The notes beneath the pieces are model-generated. The model had not been told where the DNA came from. It made no database searches and saw only the letters and a program-made list of their open reading frames with translations. Of a stretch of DNA of 64,000 nt, positions 8,326-18,039 are shown in pieces. This DNA is from Paludibacterium paludis. GTDB lineage: Bacteria > Pseudomonadota > Gammaproteobacteria > Burkholderiales > Chromobacteriaceae. The DNA lies in the NCBI RefSeq assembly GCF_018802605.1, contig NZ_CP069161.1, positions 2,852,001 through 2,916,000 on the forward strand. The letters run 5' to 3'. Each line of letters opens with the position of its first letter. The first letter of the stretch is position 1. A program made the position numbers and the translations under genes.

Positions 8326-9501
8326 TCACCGCTCCGTAAACGTAAAAAGCGGGCTGGCCGGAGGGTTGTCCAGCACAATGCGCAATGGCAAATCGAACAC
8401 ACGGATCTTCGGCTCCTCCACCGAGCCGTAGGTCGCGACGACACGGTGCGGATGATCCCTGACCCAGGCCGCGGCGGGATTGTTGATGAACAGCTTCCAC
8501 ATCGCGTGATATTTGGGACGTGTGGCCAACAAGTACGGCTGAAACTCCGTCACGAGGTTGGTCGTCGGACCGGATGCCGGAATCGCCACCACATTGCGCA
8601 GATGAAAATCAGGGTCCGGACTCCGGGAGGCGTTATTCACATCAAGATCCGGATCGCTCAGCACATGCCCTTTCTTGAACAGCGTCACGACCGGAATCGG
8701 TGTGGCGGGATCAAGACTGCTGATACTCGTCAGACCGCCACCCGGCCTGTAATGGTTGTGAACGACGCGGATGGCCGGATCCGCATTGGTTTTCACGATG
8801 GTCGCCACGGTCGCTCCGATGGAGCGCGGCGACTTGCCGCCGGGCGAGGGGTAGCGCTTATTCAGTTGCTCGATATCCGCATCCGACAGGTTGCCGATCA
8901 CCCCGCCGGTATCGACCCGGGTCGTATGCGTCGGGCTGCACGCCGGATCGTCGTTCAACGGCGAGTCGCGATCCAGCTTGACCGGGCAATATGCCGCGCG
9001 GGCGGGATGCAGGATCATCGACGCGTCGTGCAGGATGGTATTGGGGTCATTGCAGACGATGTAGGGCGTTTCGTTGGTCGTGTTCCGGTGAACATGATGC
9101 AATCCCAGCGCCGCGGCCAGGCCGCGCAGCACAAAGCCCTGATAGGCGCAGGCCGAGGTCACCTCGATGTTCAGCGGATCCGTACTGTCGACGCGGCACG
9201 GGTGACTGTCGAACCTGGTTTTCAGGTAATGCCATCGCACCCGGATGACCGTGTCCGGAATCACGTCCGCCGACGAATCCAGCCGCCGAAAACGCAATGT
9301 GGTCTTGTCTTCGATGATTTTCAGCGCATCGTCCACGATATGCGCCGGTACCCCCGCGTCGATCACGATCGGCACCGAATTGTCCTTTCCCACCGGCCCG
9401 GGAGGCCTCTCCTCGGCCGCCGCGCCGCAAACCGCTGGCATCAGCACACATGCCAGCCCCATGCAAACTAACGCGCGGACCTCTGTTTTTATCCTCTTCA
9501 T
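8326..9501 (-). CDS. Secreted astacin-like protein lacking the zinc motif (copy B)
   Basis: 391 residues. The frame is open to 9603, but ATG 9501 gives a signal peptide (MKRIKTEVRALVCMG...) aligned residue for residue with copy A, so that start is preferred. The N-terminal half is close to copy A, including VPIVIDAGVPAHIVDDAL and the closing NLSDADIEQLNKRYP. The zinc motif is again R126-G127-x-x-A130-x-x-G133-x-x-H136-V137. The C-terminal halves have diverged more (QPYLLATRPKYHAMW here, RPFLMYQRFDHHNAW in A) but share the ending FDLPLRI. The noncoding DNA after each gene is also shared, so the whole unit was duplicated. That the same altered residues persist in two open frames argues for a conserved non-catalytic role. 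Confidence 0.7.
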   Translation of the reverse strand: MKRIKTEVRALVCMGLACVLMPAVCGAAAEERPPGPVGKDNSVPIVIDAGVPAHIVDDALKIIEDKTTLRFRRLDSSADVIPDTVIRVRWHYLKTRFDSHPCRVDSTDPLNIEVTSACAYQGFVLRGLAAALGLHHVHRNTTNETPYIVCNDPNTILHDASMILHPARAAYCPVKLDRDSPLNDDPACSPTHTTRVDTGGVIGNLSDADIEQLNKRYPSPGGKSPRSIGATVATIVKTNADPAIRVVHNHYRPGGGLTSISSLDPATPIPVVTLFKKGHVLSDPDLDVNNASRSPDPDFHLRNVVAIPASGPTTNLVTEFQPYLLATRPKYHAMWKLFINNPAAAWVRDHPHRVVATYGSVEEPKIRVFDLPLRIVLDNPPASPLFTFTER

Positions 9502-9637
9502 GGCAATCACTTCTATTTGATCAAAAGGAGCCTCTAAATAAACCTGTTCCGGGCACCGGCAAACAGGGGGTGACATGCCGTTCCGTCCAAGGAAAGCACT
9601 CATTCGTCCTCACATGCCTTCCAGGCAAGGCTGCGCA

Positions 9638-9722
9638 TCACCGTTCCGGAAATGTAAAAAGGGGACTGAAGGGAAGGTTTTTCCGCTCTGCCCGCAACGG
9701 CCGATCGAACACGCCGGGTTTC
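9638..9722 (-). pseudogene. 3' stub of a fourth astacin-like copy
   Basis: The last codons of a further family member remain: VFDRPLRAERKNLPFSPLF, then TFPER and a stop, against VFDLPLRIVLDNPPASPLF and TFTER in copy B. Nothing upstream resembles the rest of the gene, so only the 3' end survives. The spacer between this stub and copy B repeats the spacer between copies B and A (shared stretches around aaaggagNctcta and ccggcaaacaggggg), showing that the repeat unit included the intergenic DNA. Confidence 0.65.
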
Positions 9723-10129
9723 CGCGCCTGTCCGGCGCCATGGCTGACATAACCGGCAGACTGATGGCATCGCCGCCCGGCATGCGAACCCGCGGCCGAA
9801 CCGGGATTCCGGCAAACAACCACGACAGTTCTAACGACATCCACGAATGTCACGCTGGGACCGACAGCACGATTCCATCCCGCGCACCGAATCAGCGGCG
9901 CTAACGCGTTATGCGCCTCGCGGCGGCGCTCGCCCGCTTGGCACGCCCTGTTTGAACAGATGCGGTCATCACCATGACGACAAAAAACCAAAATGCATTT
10001 TTTTCCATTTTGGTTGTGGCAGCGCAATCACAAAGTAATCACCGGCAGGGCAAAATGAGTCCTGACGGAAGGTGACGTTTCGATCAACCCAATCGCATCG
10101 CATGCAGACCTGACCACAGCGCCGACATC
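9723..10129. other. Intergenic region upstream of cas1, no gene seen
   Basis: About 400 bp between the astacin-like stub and cas1. No frame here has a protein-like composition or a homologue I recognise. The only clear structure is a 10-bp inverted repeat (9986-10015). The promoter of the cas1/cas2-3 pair should lie in this stretch, but I cannot place it with confidence. Confidence 0.5.
9986..10015. repeat. Perfect 10-bp inverted repeat upstream of cas1
   Basis: Arms AACCAAAATG (9986-9995) and CATTTTGGTT (10006-10015) flank a 10-nt T-rich loop. It sits about 115 bp before the cas1 start. It could be an operator for the cas genes or a bidirectional terminator; the T-run is in the loop rather than after the stem, which weakens the terminator reading. 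Confidence 0.6.
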
Positions 10130-11107
10130 ATGCCCAATGACATCGCTTCTTCGGACCTGAAATCTATCCTCCATTCCAAACGCGCCAATCTGTACTATCT
10201 GGAACACTGCCGCGTACTGGTCAATGGAGGTAGAGTCGAGTACGTGACGGAAGCGGGCCAGCAGTCCCTGTACTGGAACATTCCGATCGCCAATACCACC
10301 TCGATCCTGCTGGGAACCGGAACCTCGATCACTCAGGCGGCCATGCGCGAGTTGGCCAAAGCCGGTGTGGTGGTGGGATTCTGTGGAGGGGGCGGCACGC
10401 CACTGTTCTCGGCGGGAGAACGCGAGCTGGATATTGCCTGGCAATCACCGCAAAGCGAGTACCGCCTGACCGAGTACCTGCAATGGTGGGTCGGATTCTG
10501 GTTTGACGACGCAAAACGGCTGGAAGCCGCCAAACGGCTTCAACAGGCCAGACTGCTCCGGATCCGAACCCAGTGGCTGGAAAACCGATCCTTGCGCGAA
10601 GCGGGATTTGCCGTGGATAGCGACAGGTTGGAGTCGCTTCTGGAAGAAAGCCGTCACGCCATTGAGCACGTGCCGGACCATACCATGCTTCTAACCGAAG
10701 AGGGGCGACTGTCCAGGCAACTTTTCAGGTTGGCCGCGCAGGCTTCGGGCTACGGCGAGTTCACGCGGGCCAAGCGCGGATCCGGCGCCGACCCGGCCAA
10801 CCGGTTTCTGGATCACGGCAACTACCTGGCCTACGGGTTGGGAGCAACCGCCACCTGGGTACTGGGCTTGCCGCACGGACTGGCCATACTGCACGGCAAA
10901 ACCCGGCGCGGCGGACTGGTTTTCGATGCGGCGGACCTGATCAAGGATGCCGTCATCCTGCCGCAAGCTTTCGTCAGCGCCATGCGCGGCGACGATGAAC
11001 AGACTTTCCGCCTGCATTGCATCGGTCAATTGACGCGCTGCGAAGCACTCGATTTCATGATCGATCAATTGAAGCTGATCGCCGAGCAATTGGGGCGGAC
11101 AGCATGA
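10130..11107 (+). CDS. cas1: Type I-F CRISPR-associated endonuclease Cas1
   Basis: 325 residues. With Cas2 it forms the integrase that inserts new spacers at the leader end of the array. The sequence is the I-F form: DLKSILHSKRANLYYLEHCR near the start, YWNIPIANTTSILLGTGTSI, and VVVGFCGGGGTPLFS. The C-terminal half has LPHGLAILHGKTRRGG and VFDAADLIKD, with the conserved His and acidic residues of the metal site. ATG 10130 is used; a second ATG at 10139 in frame is possible and no strong ribosome site separates them. The stop overlaps the cas2-3 start by 4 nt (ATGA), so the adaptation genes are coupled. Confidence 0.97.
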   Translation: MPNDIASSDLKSILHSKRANLYYLEHCRVLVNGGRVEYVTEAGQQSLYWNIPIANTTSILLGTGTSITQAAMRELAKAGVVVGFCGGGGTPLFSAGERELDIAWQSPQSEYRLTEYLQWWVGFWFDDAKRLEAAKRLQQARLLRIRTQWLENRSLREAGFAVDSDRLESLLEESRHAIEHVPDHTMLLTEEGRLSRQLFRLAAQASGYGEFTRAKRGSGADPANRFLDHGNYLAYGLGATATWVLGLPHGLAILHGKTRRGGLVFDAADLIKDAVILPQAFVSAMRGDDEQTFRLHCIGQLTRCEALDFMIDQLKLIAEQLGRTA

Positions 11108-14100
11108 ATATCATGTTGGTTTCGCAATGTGATAAACGCGCGCTCACAGAAACCCGGCGGATCCTTGACCAGTTTGCCGAACGCCGCGGAGACCGGGTCT
11201 GGCAAACACCGATCACTCAGGCCGGGCTGGATACCCTGCGCCGTCTATTGCGCAAGAGCGCACGCAAAAACACCGCCGTGGCCTGCCACTGGCTGCGAGG
11301 AAGGGATCACGCCGAATTGTTGTGGATTGTTGGCGACAGCCGCCGTTTCAACAGCAACGGCTCCGTTCCGACCAACACGACCGAACGCGATGTTCTGCGC
11401 TCCGATGATGAGAACGACTGGCTGACAGGAGAAGACATCCGCCTGCTCGCAGGCCTGGCCGCCCTGTTTCACGACCTGGGCAAAGCGTGCGCCGCCTTCC
11501 AGTCGCGCCTTCGTGGAAAAGGCTCGTCCATCGCTAATATCTATCGCCATGAGTGGGTCTCATTGCGGCTGGTCCAGGCCTTTGTCGGCCAGGACGATGA
11601 CGCGGGGTGGCTGGCGCGGCTGCAAGATCCGGCCTGGATGACGACGCGCGCATGGGAAACCCGCCTGAAAACAGCGCAATTGCGCGACGGGCTGGATGAT
11701 GCGGCCAGAATCAGCAAACCTTTCGCCCCAGGAGTATTGCCGCCGCTGGCCGCGGCGGTTTGCTGGCTGGTACTCAGCCACCACCGCCTACCGCTCCCCG
11801 GCGTGGATGTCATCAACTTCGACAGGATGAAAAAGGGACTCAATGATCTGACCAGCCAGTGGAACCAGCCCTTTGACAAGGTCGCCGGCAAGGAGTGCAA
11901 GCCCTACTGGCAGTTCCCTTACGGCCTGCCGTGCGATGACAGGTTGTGGCGGGAGCGTGTGGCCTCGCAGGCAGGGGAACTCGGCAAACGCCTGCAGCCC
12001 ATGGCATGGCTGGATGAACCTTACCCCATGCACCTGGCGCGCCTTCTTCTGATGCTGGCCGACCACCACTTTTCCAGCCAGAACGTCAAACAGAGCTGGA
12101 AACCCGGAGAAGAGGACAATGTCGCTTTCGCCAATACGCTGAAAGATGATCCGGATCGGCGTTTCAATCAGACGCTGCCGGAGCACCTGACCGGCGTAAT
12201 GCGTCACGCACTCGGTGCAGCACGAGCCCTGCCCGGCCTTGCAACAGGGCTGGCATCGCTCGGACGACATCGCATTTTGCAACAGCGCAGCGCGGACGCC
12301 CGCTTTCGCTGGCAGGACAAGGCCTTCGATCTGGCCGGTCGTATGCGCGACAAGGCGCTGACCCAAGGTGCATTCATCGTTAATCTGGCCTCGACCGGCT
12401 GCGGCAAGACACTCGCCAACGCGCGCATCATGTACGCTCTGGCCAATCCAGCGACAGGCATGCGCTGCGTCTTCGCCATGGGGCTTCGCACGCTCACCTT
12501 GCAAACGGGACTCGCCTTCCGTGACAAGCTGAAGCTGGATGATGGCGATCTGGCCATCCGCGTTGGAGGGGCCCCCAGCCGTGAATTATTCGAACACTTG
12601 GCCGATATGGCGGAAGCCAGGGGGTCCGAATCCAGTCAGCCACTACTCGATACGGATGGTTATGTTCGCTATGACGGCAATCCCGACCATCCTTTGTTGC
12701 AGCGCCTGAGCCACGATCCGAAGTTCAACGCACTGCTGGCCGCCCCTTTGCTGGTATGCACCATCGACCATCTGACACCGGCGACGGAGAGTACCCGCGG
12801 CGGGCGTCAGATTGCACCGATGCTGCGCCTGATGAGCTCGGATCTGGTGCTCGACGAGCCGGATGATTTCAGTGTGGAGGACATGCCGGCGCTGATCCGT
12901 TTGGTGTATTGGGCCGGTTTGCTGGGAAGCCGTGTCCTGATCTCTTCGGCAACCCTGCCTCCCGCCCTGACTCAAGGCTTATTCGATGCCTATCTGGAAG
13001 GGCGTCGCCAGTTTCAGCGTCACCGGGGGCAACCCGGCCAGCTCCTGAGTGTCTGCTGCCTATGGACCGACGAGCGGGAAACACTCACCGCCGACTGTAT
13101 GGATCGCTCCGGTTTCGCGAGCGCACATGCTGCCTTCGCGGACCGCCGAGCCGGCTGGCTCTCCACGCAGCCCGGACGGCGAACGGCCGAGCTCCTGCCG
13201 CTCACCGGCTTGCCGCGCAATCGGCAGGGCCTTTTCCCCGCTCTGGCCACCTTGCTGCGCGACAATGCCCTTCGTTTGCACGCGCTGAATCACGATATCG
13301 ATCCGAGCAGCGGCAAACACGTGAGCATCGGTCTGCTGCGCTTCGCCAATATCGACACGATCTACCCGCTGGCTCAAGAACTCTGCCGATTGGGCGCGCC
13401 GCACGGCGTGCGGATTCACCTCTGTGTCTATCACTCGCAATACCCGCTGCTGCTGCGCTCCGCCATAGAGCGCCGGCTGGACGCCGCACTGACCCGGCAT
13501 GACCCGGCGGCCCTGTTTGCGCAAACCGATATCCGGGCCCGCCTCAATGGTCATGCCGCCGGCGATCACCTCTTTATCGTACTGGGCAGCCCGGTGACCG
13601 AAGTCGGACGTGACCATTGCTATTCATGGGCAATTGCCGAGCCCTCTTCCATGCGCTCGTTGATCCAGTTGGCAGGGAGAGTCCGCCGGCACTGGCCGGC
13701 TCCCTTCGACACGCTGAATCTGCTGATTCTTCAACAGAACATCAAAAGCTGGCTGGATCCGGATCGACCGGCCTATTCCCGACCGGGTTTCGAAACAGCG
13801 AAGGAATTCAGGCTTGTCACCCCTGATCTGAATGCCCTGCTGACCGAGGACGAGTACCGGCGCATCGATGCGCGGCCCAGGTTGCTGGCGCGCCCGGCCT
13901 TGCGGCCTCACCACAGTCTGGTGGATCTGGAGCATGCCCGCCTCGACGCCGAAATCAACGGCAACGCTCTCAAAACCGTTGCCGTCTCCCGCGCGGGTTC
14001 CCCAGGCCACAGCAGGCTATGCGCGGCCAGTTGCTGGCAGATCGCCCACGCCATGCTGCAGGCCGGCTTGCAACGGGTTCAGCCATTCAGAAAGAACGAT

Positions 14101-14439
14101 TACGCCGAAGAGTGCGAACTGGTTCTGCTCCCCGATGAGGAAGAGCAAAACGTCCGCTTGATCCGTCAAGTGGAAGACGATCGGACACACCAGAAAAACG
14201 AGTTGCGCAGCGACTACCTGCTGCACCGGATCTCGGATCAGGATCTTTTCAGAGGACCTGGCATCGGAGCATGGGGCAATGAAAACTATCTGGATGAGCT
14301 GGCGGCCCTCGCGGGGGAACTGGACATGTCGCCGGAGGCCTGCGCACGACGTTTCGGCCATGTGGCGCTGAAGTTCGACCCTGACAACCATCAGGGTTGG
14401 TTATTTCACCCGGCTCTGGGCTTCTGTCAGAAGCGATGA
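11104..14439 (+). CDS. cas2-3: Type I-F Cas2-Cas3 fusion, helicase-nuclease
   Basis: 1111 residues from ATG 11104. The frame is open to 11017, but the Cas2 domain starts MNIMLVSQCDKRALTETRR, fixing the start. Domains in order: Cas2 (1 to about 90); an HD nuclease with LFHDLGKACAAF (HD near 123) and a later HH (SHHRLPLPG); a superfamily 2 helicase with Walker A STGCGKT near 430, DLVLDEPDD near 580, SSATLP near 613 and QLAGRVRRHW near 854; and a C-terminal domain. The Cas2-Cas3 fusion is diagnostic of type I-F. Recruited by the target-bound Csy complex, it nicks and degrades DNA, and with Cas1 it takes part in spacer capture. All key motifs look intact. Confidence 0.96.
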   Translation: MNIMLVSQCDKRALTETRRILDQFAERRGDRVWQTPITQAGLDTLRRLLRKSARKNTAVACHWLRGRDHAELLWIVGDSRRFNSNGSVPTNTTERDVLRSDDENDWLTGEDIRLLAGLAALFHDLGKACAAFQSRLRGKGSSIANIYRHEWVSLRLVQAFVGQDDDAGWLARLQDPAWMTTRAWETRLKTAQLRDGLDDAARISKPFAPGVLPPLAAAVCWLVLSHHRLPLPGVDVINFDRMKKGLNDLTSQWNQPFDKVAGKECKPYWQFPYGLPCDDRLWRERVASQAGELGKRLQPMAWLDEPYPMHLARLLLMLADHHFSSQNVKQSWKPGEEDNVAFANTLKDDPDRRFNQTLPEHLTGVMRHALGAARALPGLATGLASLGRHRILQQRSADARFRWQDKAFDLAGRMRDKALTQGAFIVNLASTGCGKTLANARIMYALANPATGMRCVFAMGLRTLTLQTGLAFRDKLKLDDGDLAIRVGGAPSRELFEHLADMAEARGSESSQPLLDTDGYVRYDGNPDHPLLQRLSHDPKFNALLAAPLLVCTIDHLTPATESTRGGRQIAPMLRLMSSDLVLDEPDDFSVEDMPALIRLVYWAGLLGSRVLISSATLPPALTQGLFDAYLEGRRQFQRHRGQPGQLLSVCCLWTDERETLTADCMDRSGFASAHAAFADRRAGWLSTQPGRRTAELLPLTGLPRNRQGLFPALATLLRDNALRLHALNHDIDPSSGKHVSIGLLRFANIDTIYPLAQELCRLGAPHGVRIHLCVYHSQYPLLLRSAIERRLDAALTRHDPAALFAQTDIRARLNGHAAGDHLFIVLGSPVTEVGRDHCYSWAIAEPSSMRSLIQLAGRVRRHWPAPFDTLNLLILQQNIKSWLDPDRPAYSRPGFETAKEFRLVTPDLNALLTEDEYRRIDARPRLLARPALRPHHSLVDLEHARLDAEINGNALKTVAVSRAGSPGHSRLCAASCWQIAHAMLQAGLQRVQPFRKNDYAEECELVLLPDEEEQNVRLIRQVEDDRTHQKNELRSDYLLHRISDQDLFRGPGIGAWGNENYLDELAALAGELDMSPEACARRFGHVALKFDPDNHQGWLFHPALGFCQKR

Positions 14440-14625
14440 GAAGGCGGCCAACCAGGGGCTGGCCGCGGCTGTTCGTTAGAAACACTGTTTGTAACACCAG
14501 TTAAACATCATGAACACCGTATTGCCATAAAGTTGATATTAAACGTCAAAACCCAACCACTTAGCGCGCATTTCTAGCAGTAATGATGGATATTTCTCCA
14601 AGAAAATTACTAATAGGATTAGGGT
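14440..14625. other. AT-rich spacer between cas2-3 and csy1
   Basis: The spacer begins with a GC hairpin (arms at 14444-14450 and 14460-14466) that has no T-run after it, then becomes clearly AT-rich. A short GTTAGAAA at about 14474-14481 resembles the CTTAGAAA end of the CRISPR repeat. The csy operon promoter is expected here because the csy genes are separated from cas2-3 only at this point. I could not assign -35 and -10 boxes with confidence. Confidence 0.45.
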
Positions 14626-16038
14626 ATGAATGAAAACAGTTTCAGATCAAGAGAAATCAATAAAGTCATCATTGACTTTATTAACAATAAAATTTCTGAA
14701 AAACAAAATGCCAAACTAGCCAAAAACCAAAACTATGATGTTGTTTCTGAAAACAAAAATGAACCATGCAAATGGATCGAAAAAGCTGCCAATGACGTCA
14801 TGTGTTTGCGGTATGCAACGCACTTGGCGAAGGGGGTTCATCCACAAGCGAAACGCGCAACAAGCATCTGGCTAAAGCATGAAGCAACATCAAAGCATCC
14901 ATTGGTTGCAAGCCACTTAATCAGAGGCAACCAGTTCATTGATGTCGCAGTAGATAATGCTGCCGCCCTGTATCTAGTTGGTTTTTTGAATCTGATTTAT
15001 GAAGGAGAAACTCTACTTTCCCTTCTGCAAGCCAATGATCCGGATGCGCTCGCCGCATTGAGCGACGACCCAAAGACGGCGGCGAACTGGCGCGATGCGT
15101 TCTGCAGTATCACCGAACCCGCGAGTCATTATGCCAGCCATACCTTCGCCAAACAGATTTACTGGCCGGTATCCCCCGATGAAAACATGCTGCCCGACCC
15201 GCATAACGACCGGCACTTTCACTTGCTTGCCCCTCTTTACTCCAGCTCTCTGTCACATTGGCTCTACCAATGTATCCAGCATGACCGGTTCAGCGAAGAC
15301 GCCAAGAGCGCCCGTCAGGCTGCGCGGGAGAAGCTGGATCATCCACACGGATATTGCGTCTATCCGATGCTGGCCGAAGAAAAGAAAGGCGGCACAAAGC
15401 CGCAGAATATTTCTCAGCTCAACAGTGAACGCAAAGGCAGTAACTACCTGTTGGCCTCGCTGCCACCGACGTGGGAAAGCCGCGATATTCGCCCGCTTTT
15501 TCATACGGACAGCGCCTTTCTCAGGTTCGGCCAGCGAAAGACCATTCGTGCCCTCGTGCGCGAATTCAAAGCATGGCTGATGAAACAGAATCAAGATGGC
15601 AACGGCTCCGGTCGTAGCAACATGCATATACGTCAACGCCGCGATGCTTACCTAGAAGAGCTATTTGCCGAACTGATCCAATATCGCGGCGCCTTCGTCA
15701 ATCAGCTGCCGCCGGGGTGGAGCGCGGACAGTGAATGCCGTCTACCTCCGGAAGAGTGTTTCTGGCTTGATCCTTACCGGGCGGACACGGATGAGGCGTT
15801 CAGCCAGGATTTTCAGTGGCAAGACTGGCCTGGCCAAATTGCGGAACGGTTCGGTCGCTGGCTGAACGGCCAGCTCGGAAGCGACACCTTGCAGCTGTCC
15901 GAAGCCGAATATCACTATTGGCGGAAGGAACTGTCGCATGACCTGGCCTGGCAGCGTCAACTGGACGAAAGCCTGCGCAAACAAGGCACCCGGCTGCTGC
16001 CGGCAGCTCGCGCCAAGGGAGACGGACATGCGCGTTAA
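14626..16038 (+). CDS. csy1: Type I-F Cascade large subunit Csy1 (Cas8f)
   Basis: 470 residues, somewhat longer than the roughly 430 usual for Csy1. ATG 14626 follows AGGATTAGGGT. Csy1 and Csy2 form the tail of the Csy complex, holding the 5' handle of the crRNA and recognising the PAM. Recognisable stretches include THLAKGVHPQAKRATSIW, SHWLYQCIQHDRFS and LLASLPPTWESRDIRPLF. The first 120 or so codons are AT-rich (many AAA, AAT, ATT codons) compared with the rest of the gene and with the neighbours, and hold an acidic/Asn/Lys-rich N-terminus (FINNKISEKQNAKL). The order csy1-csy2-csy3-csy4 and the tight overlaps that follow are standard for I-F. Confidence 0.93.
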   Translation: MNENSFRSREINKVIIDFINNKISEKQNAKLAKNQNYDVVSENKNEPCKWIEKAANDVMCLRYATHLAKGVHPQAKRATSIWLKHEATSKHPLVASHLIRGNQFIDVAVDNAAALYLVGFLNLIYEGETLLSLLQANDPDALAALSDDPKTAANWRDAFCSITEPASHYASHTFAKQIYWPVSPDENMLPDPHNDRHFHLLAPLYSSSLSHWLYQCIQHDRFSEDAKSARQAAREKLDHPHGYCVYPMLAEEKKGGTKPQNISQLNSERKGSNYLLASLPPTWESRDIRPLFHTDSAFLRFGQRKTIRALVREFKAWLMKQNQDGNGSGRSNMHIRQRRDAYLEELFAELIQYRGAFVNQLPPGWSADSECRLPPEECFWLDPYRADTDEAFSQDFQWQDWPGQIAERFGRWLNGQLGSDTLQLSEAEYHYWRKELSHDLAWQRQLDESLRKQGTRLLPAARAKGDGHAR

Positions 16039-17017
16039 CCCGATATCAAATGTTCGCGGGCTGCTTATCCTGCCTCATCTGCGCGTACAAAACGCCAATG
16101 CAATTTCCGGACAACACACCTGGGGTTTCCCGGCCATAACGGCCTTCACGGGCCAGATGACTGGACTGGAACGCAAACTGGGCAGGGACATCGGACTGGA
16201 ATTCTACGGGGTGGGTGTCATTTGCCATGACCACCAGGCTCAAACGTCCGGAGACTATGTGCAGCGCTTCAATCTCACGCGCAATCCGGTCGACAAGAAT
16301 GGAGACACCGCGGCAATCGTCGAAGAGGGACGCATCCACCTCGACATCACGCTGGTGTTCGGCGTGGGGGGAGAGGCGCTGTCTCGGGATGACGAAGCGC
16401 TCGCCGAATTGGCCCGGCACGTTGCCCGCACTCTGGAGACAATGCGCATCGCAGGCGGCACCCTCATTCCGGGGCCTTATCCTCTTCATCCCCAGTTGCA
16501 TCCCCTGCCCGATGACGAGGAAGGCATCGCCCTGCTCTTCCGAGAACTTCGCCGCCGCTGGTTGCCCGGATTTGCCCTCGTCGCTCGCGACGATCTCTTG
16601 CACGCTCACCACGCCAAGTTGCGAAAGACCAACGAGGAGGCCTCCTTGCTGGATGCGTGGCTGGACAAGTCTCGAATCAACTACAACCCTCAGCAGACGA
16701 AGTCCGGCGAGACCGAATGGACCGGCTCGCGTCAGCCGGGTGACGGCTGGATCGTACCGATCCCGGTGGGCTTTGGTGCGATATCGCCCCTGCAGCCGGG
16801 AGGCTCCGTGAGCCATGCCCGCGATAGCACCACGCCTTTCCGCTTTGTGGAAAGCCTGTACTCACTGGGGGAATGGCTGAGTCCGCACCGACTGACGCAC
16901 CACGCTGAATTGCTGTGGTACCCGAGTCATGATCCCGAGACCGGGGTATACCGCTGCCGCAACGACTATCGAATCGACCATCACGCCGCACTCGACAACC
17001 TGGGAGAACTCGCATGA
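16028..17017 (+). CDS. csy2: Type I-F Cascade subunit Csy2 (Cas5f)
   Basis: 329 residues from ATG 16028, overlapping the csy1 stop by 11 nt; the open frame extends upstream, but this start gives the family N-terminus ([20 protein letters not shown]). Csy2 is the Cas5-like partner of Csy1 at the crRNA 5' end. Further conserved stretches are [18 protein letters not shown], a GTLIPGP segment and [17 protein letters not shown]. Length matches the family (about 325). The stop overlaps csy3 by 4 nt. Confidence 0.95.
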   Translation: MRVNPISNVRGLLILPHLRVQNANAISGQHTWGFPAITAFTGQMTGLERKLGRDIGLEFYGVGVICHDHQAQTSGDYVQRFNLTRNPVDKNGDTAAIVEEGRIHLDITLVFGVGGEALSRDDEALAELARHVARTLETMRIAGGTLIPGPYPLHPQLHPLPDDEEGIALLFRELRRRWLPGFALVARDDLLHAHHAKLRKTNEEASLLDAWLDKSRINYNPQQTKSGETEWTGSRQPGDGWIVPIPVGFGAISPLQPGGSVSHARDSTTPFRFVESLYSLGEWLSPHRLTHHAELLWYPSHDPETGVYRCRNDYRIDHHAALDNLGELA

Positions 17018-18039
17018 GCCAACTGAAAACCGCCACCGTCCTCGCCTTCGAACGCAAACTCGATCCTTCCGATGCCTTGTTCTTCGCCGGAAACTGGGAT
17101 GCCCGCGACGCCAGCCAGACATGGCCGCACATTGCCATTCAGCCCAAATCCGTACGCGGAACCATCTCCAACCGTCTGAAAGCCAAGGACCAGGATCCGG
17201 CCAAACTCGATGCCGCCATCGAGAACCCCAACCTGCAAACCGTGGACGTCGCGGCCTTGCCCCACAATGCGGATACCCTTCAAGTGCGCTTCACCCTGAG
17301 GATTCTCGCAGGAGCCGGAATCCCATCTGCATGCAATGACGCGGCGTACAGGGAGAAACTGCAGAATACCGTGGCCAGTTACCGGGAAGGTACCGGCTTC
17401 ACCGAGCTTGCCCGTCGCTATGCGACTAATCTGGCGAATGGTCGCTTCCTGTGGCGCAATCGCATCGGAGCCGAACAGATTGAAGTGCATGTGGCTCAAC
17501 TGGTGGATGGCAAGGCCGCGCGGAACTGGACTTTCGATGCATTGGATCTGAGCTTGCGAGACTTTGTGGCGGGAGGCAAGGCGCTGACAGAACTGGGGGA
17601 CCTGATCACGGAAGGCTTGAACGGCAAACAGCACGTCTTGCTGCAGGCGACGGCTTTTGTGCGGATCGGAGCCGGGCAAGAGGTCTTTCCCTCACAGGAA
17701 TTGATCCTCGAACGTGGCCGTGGCGACAAGAGCAAAACACTCTATGAGGTCAAACAGGGTGCCCATGCCATTGCCGCCATTCACTCCCAGAAAATCGGCA
17801 ATGCCCTCCGGACTATCGATACCTGGTATCCGGGCGCGGAAGACAATGGCCCGATTGCGGTCGAGCCCTATGGGTCCGTGACCACCCAAGGCAAGGCTTA
17901 CCGTCAACCAAAGCAAAAACAGGACTTTTATACCCTGCTGGACAACTGGGTACTGAAGGATGAAGCGCCGACCACGGAGCAGCAGCACTTTGTGATTGCC
18001 ACCCTGATCCGCGGTGGCGTGTTTGGCGAGGCAAGCTGA
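17014..18039 (+). CDS. csy3: Type I-F Cascade backbone Csy3 (Cas7f)
   Basis: 341 residues. Six copies of Csy3 form the helical backbone that coats the crRNA spacer. The N-terminus ([18 protein letters not shown]) and a segment [18 protein letters not shown] are typical of the family, as is the length. ATG 17014 overlaps the csy2 stop by 4 nt and the stop shares one base with the csy4 start, so backbone and processing nuclease are translated together. Confidence 0.95.
   Translation: MSQLKTATVLAFERKLDPSDALFFAGNWDARDASQTWPHIAIQPKSVRGTISNRLKAKDQDPAKLDAAIENPNLQTVDVAALPHNADTLQVRFTLRILAGAGIPSACNDAAYREKLQNTVASYREGTGFTELARRYATNLANGRFLWRNRIGAEQIEVHVAQLVDGKAARNWTFDALDLSLRDFVAGGKALTELGDLITEGLNGKQHVLLQATAFVRIGAGQEVFPSQELILERGRGDKSKTLYEVKQGAHAIAAIHSQKIGNALRTIDTWYPGAEDNGPIAVEPYGSVTTQGKAYRQPKQKQDFYTLLDNWVLKDEAPTTEQQHFVIATLIRGGVFGEAS

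Noticed and set aside
6746..9471. Long plus-strand frames opposite the astacin-like genes
   Set aside because: The minus-strand frames have signal peptides and resemble each other and astacins. The plus-strand frames are their antisense and are similar only because the DNA is duplicated.
14444..14466. Hairpin after cas2-3 as a terminator
   Set aside because: The stem is good but no T-run follows, so rho-independent termination is unlikely.
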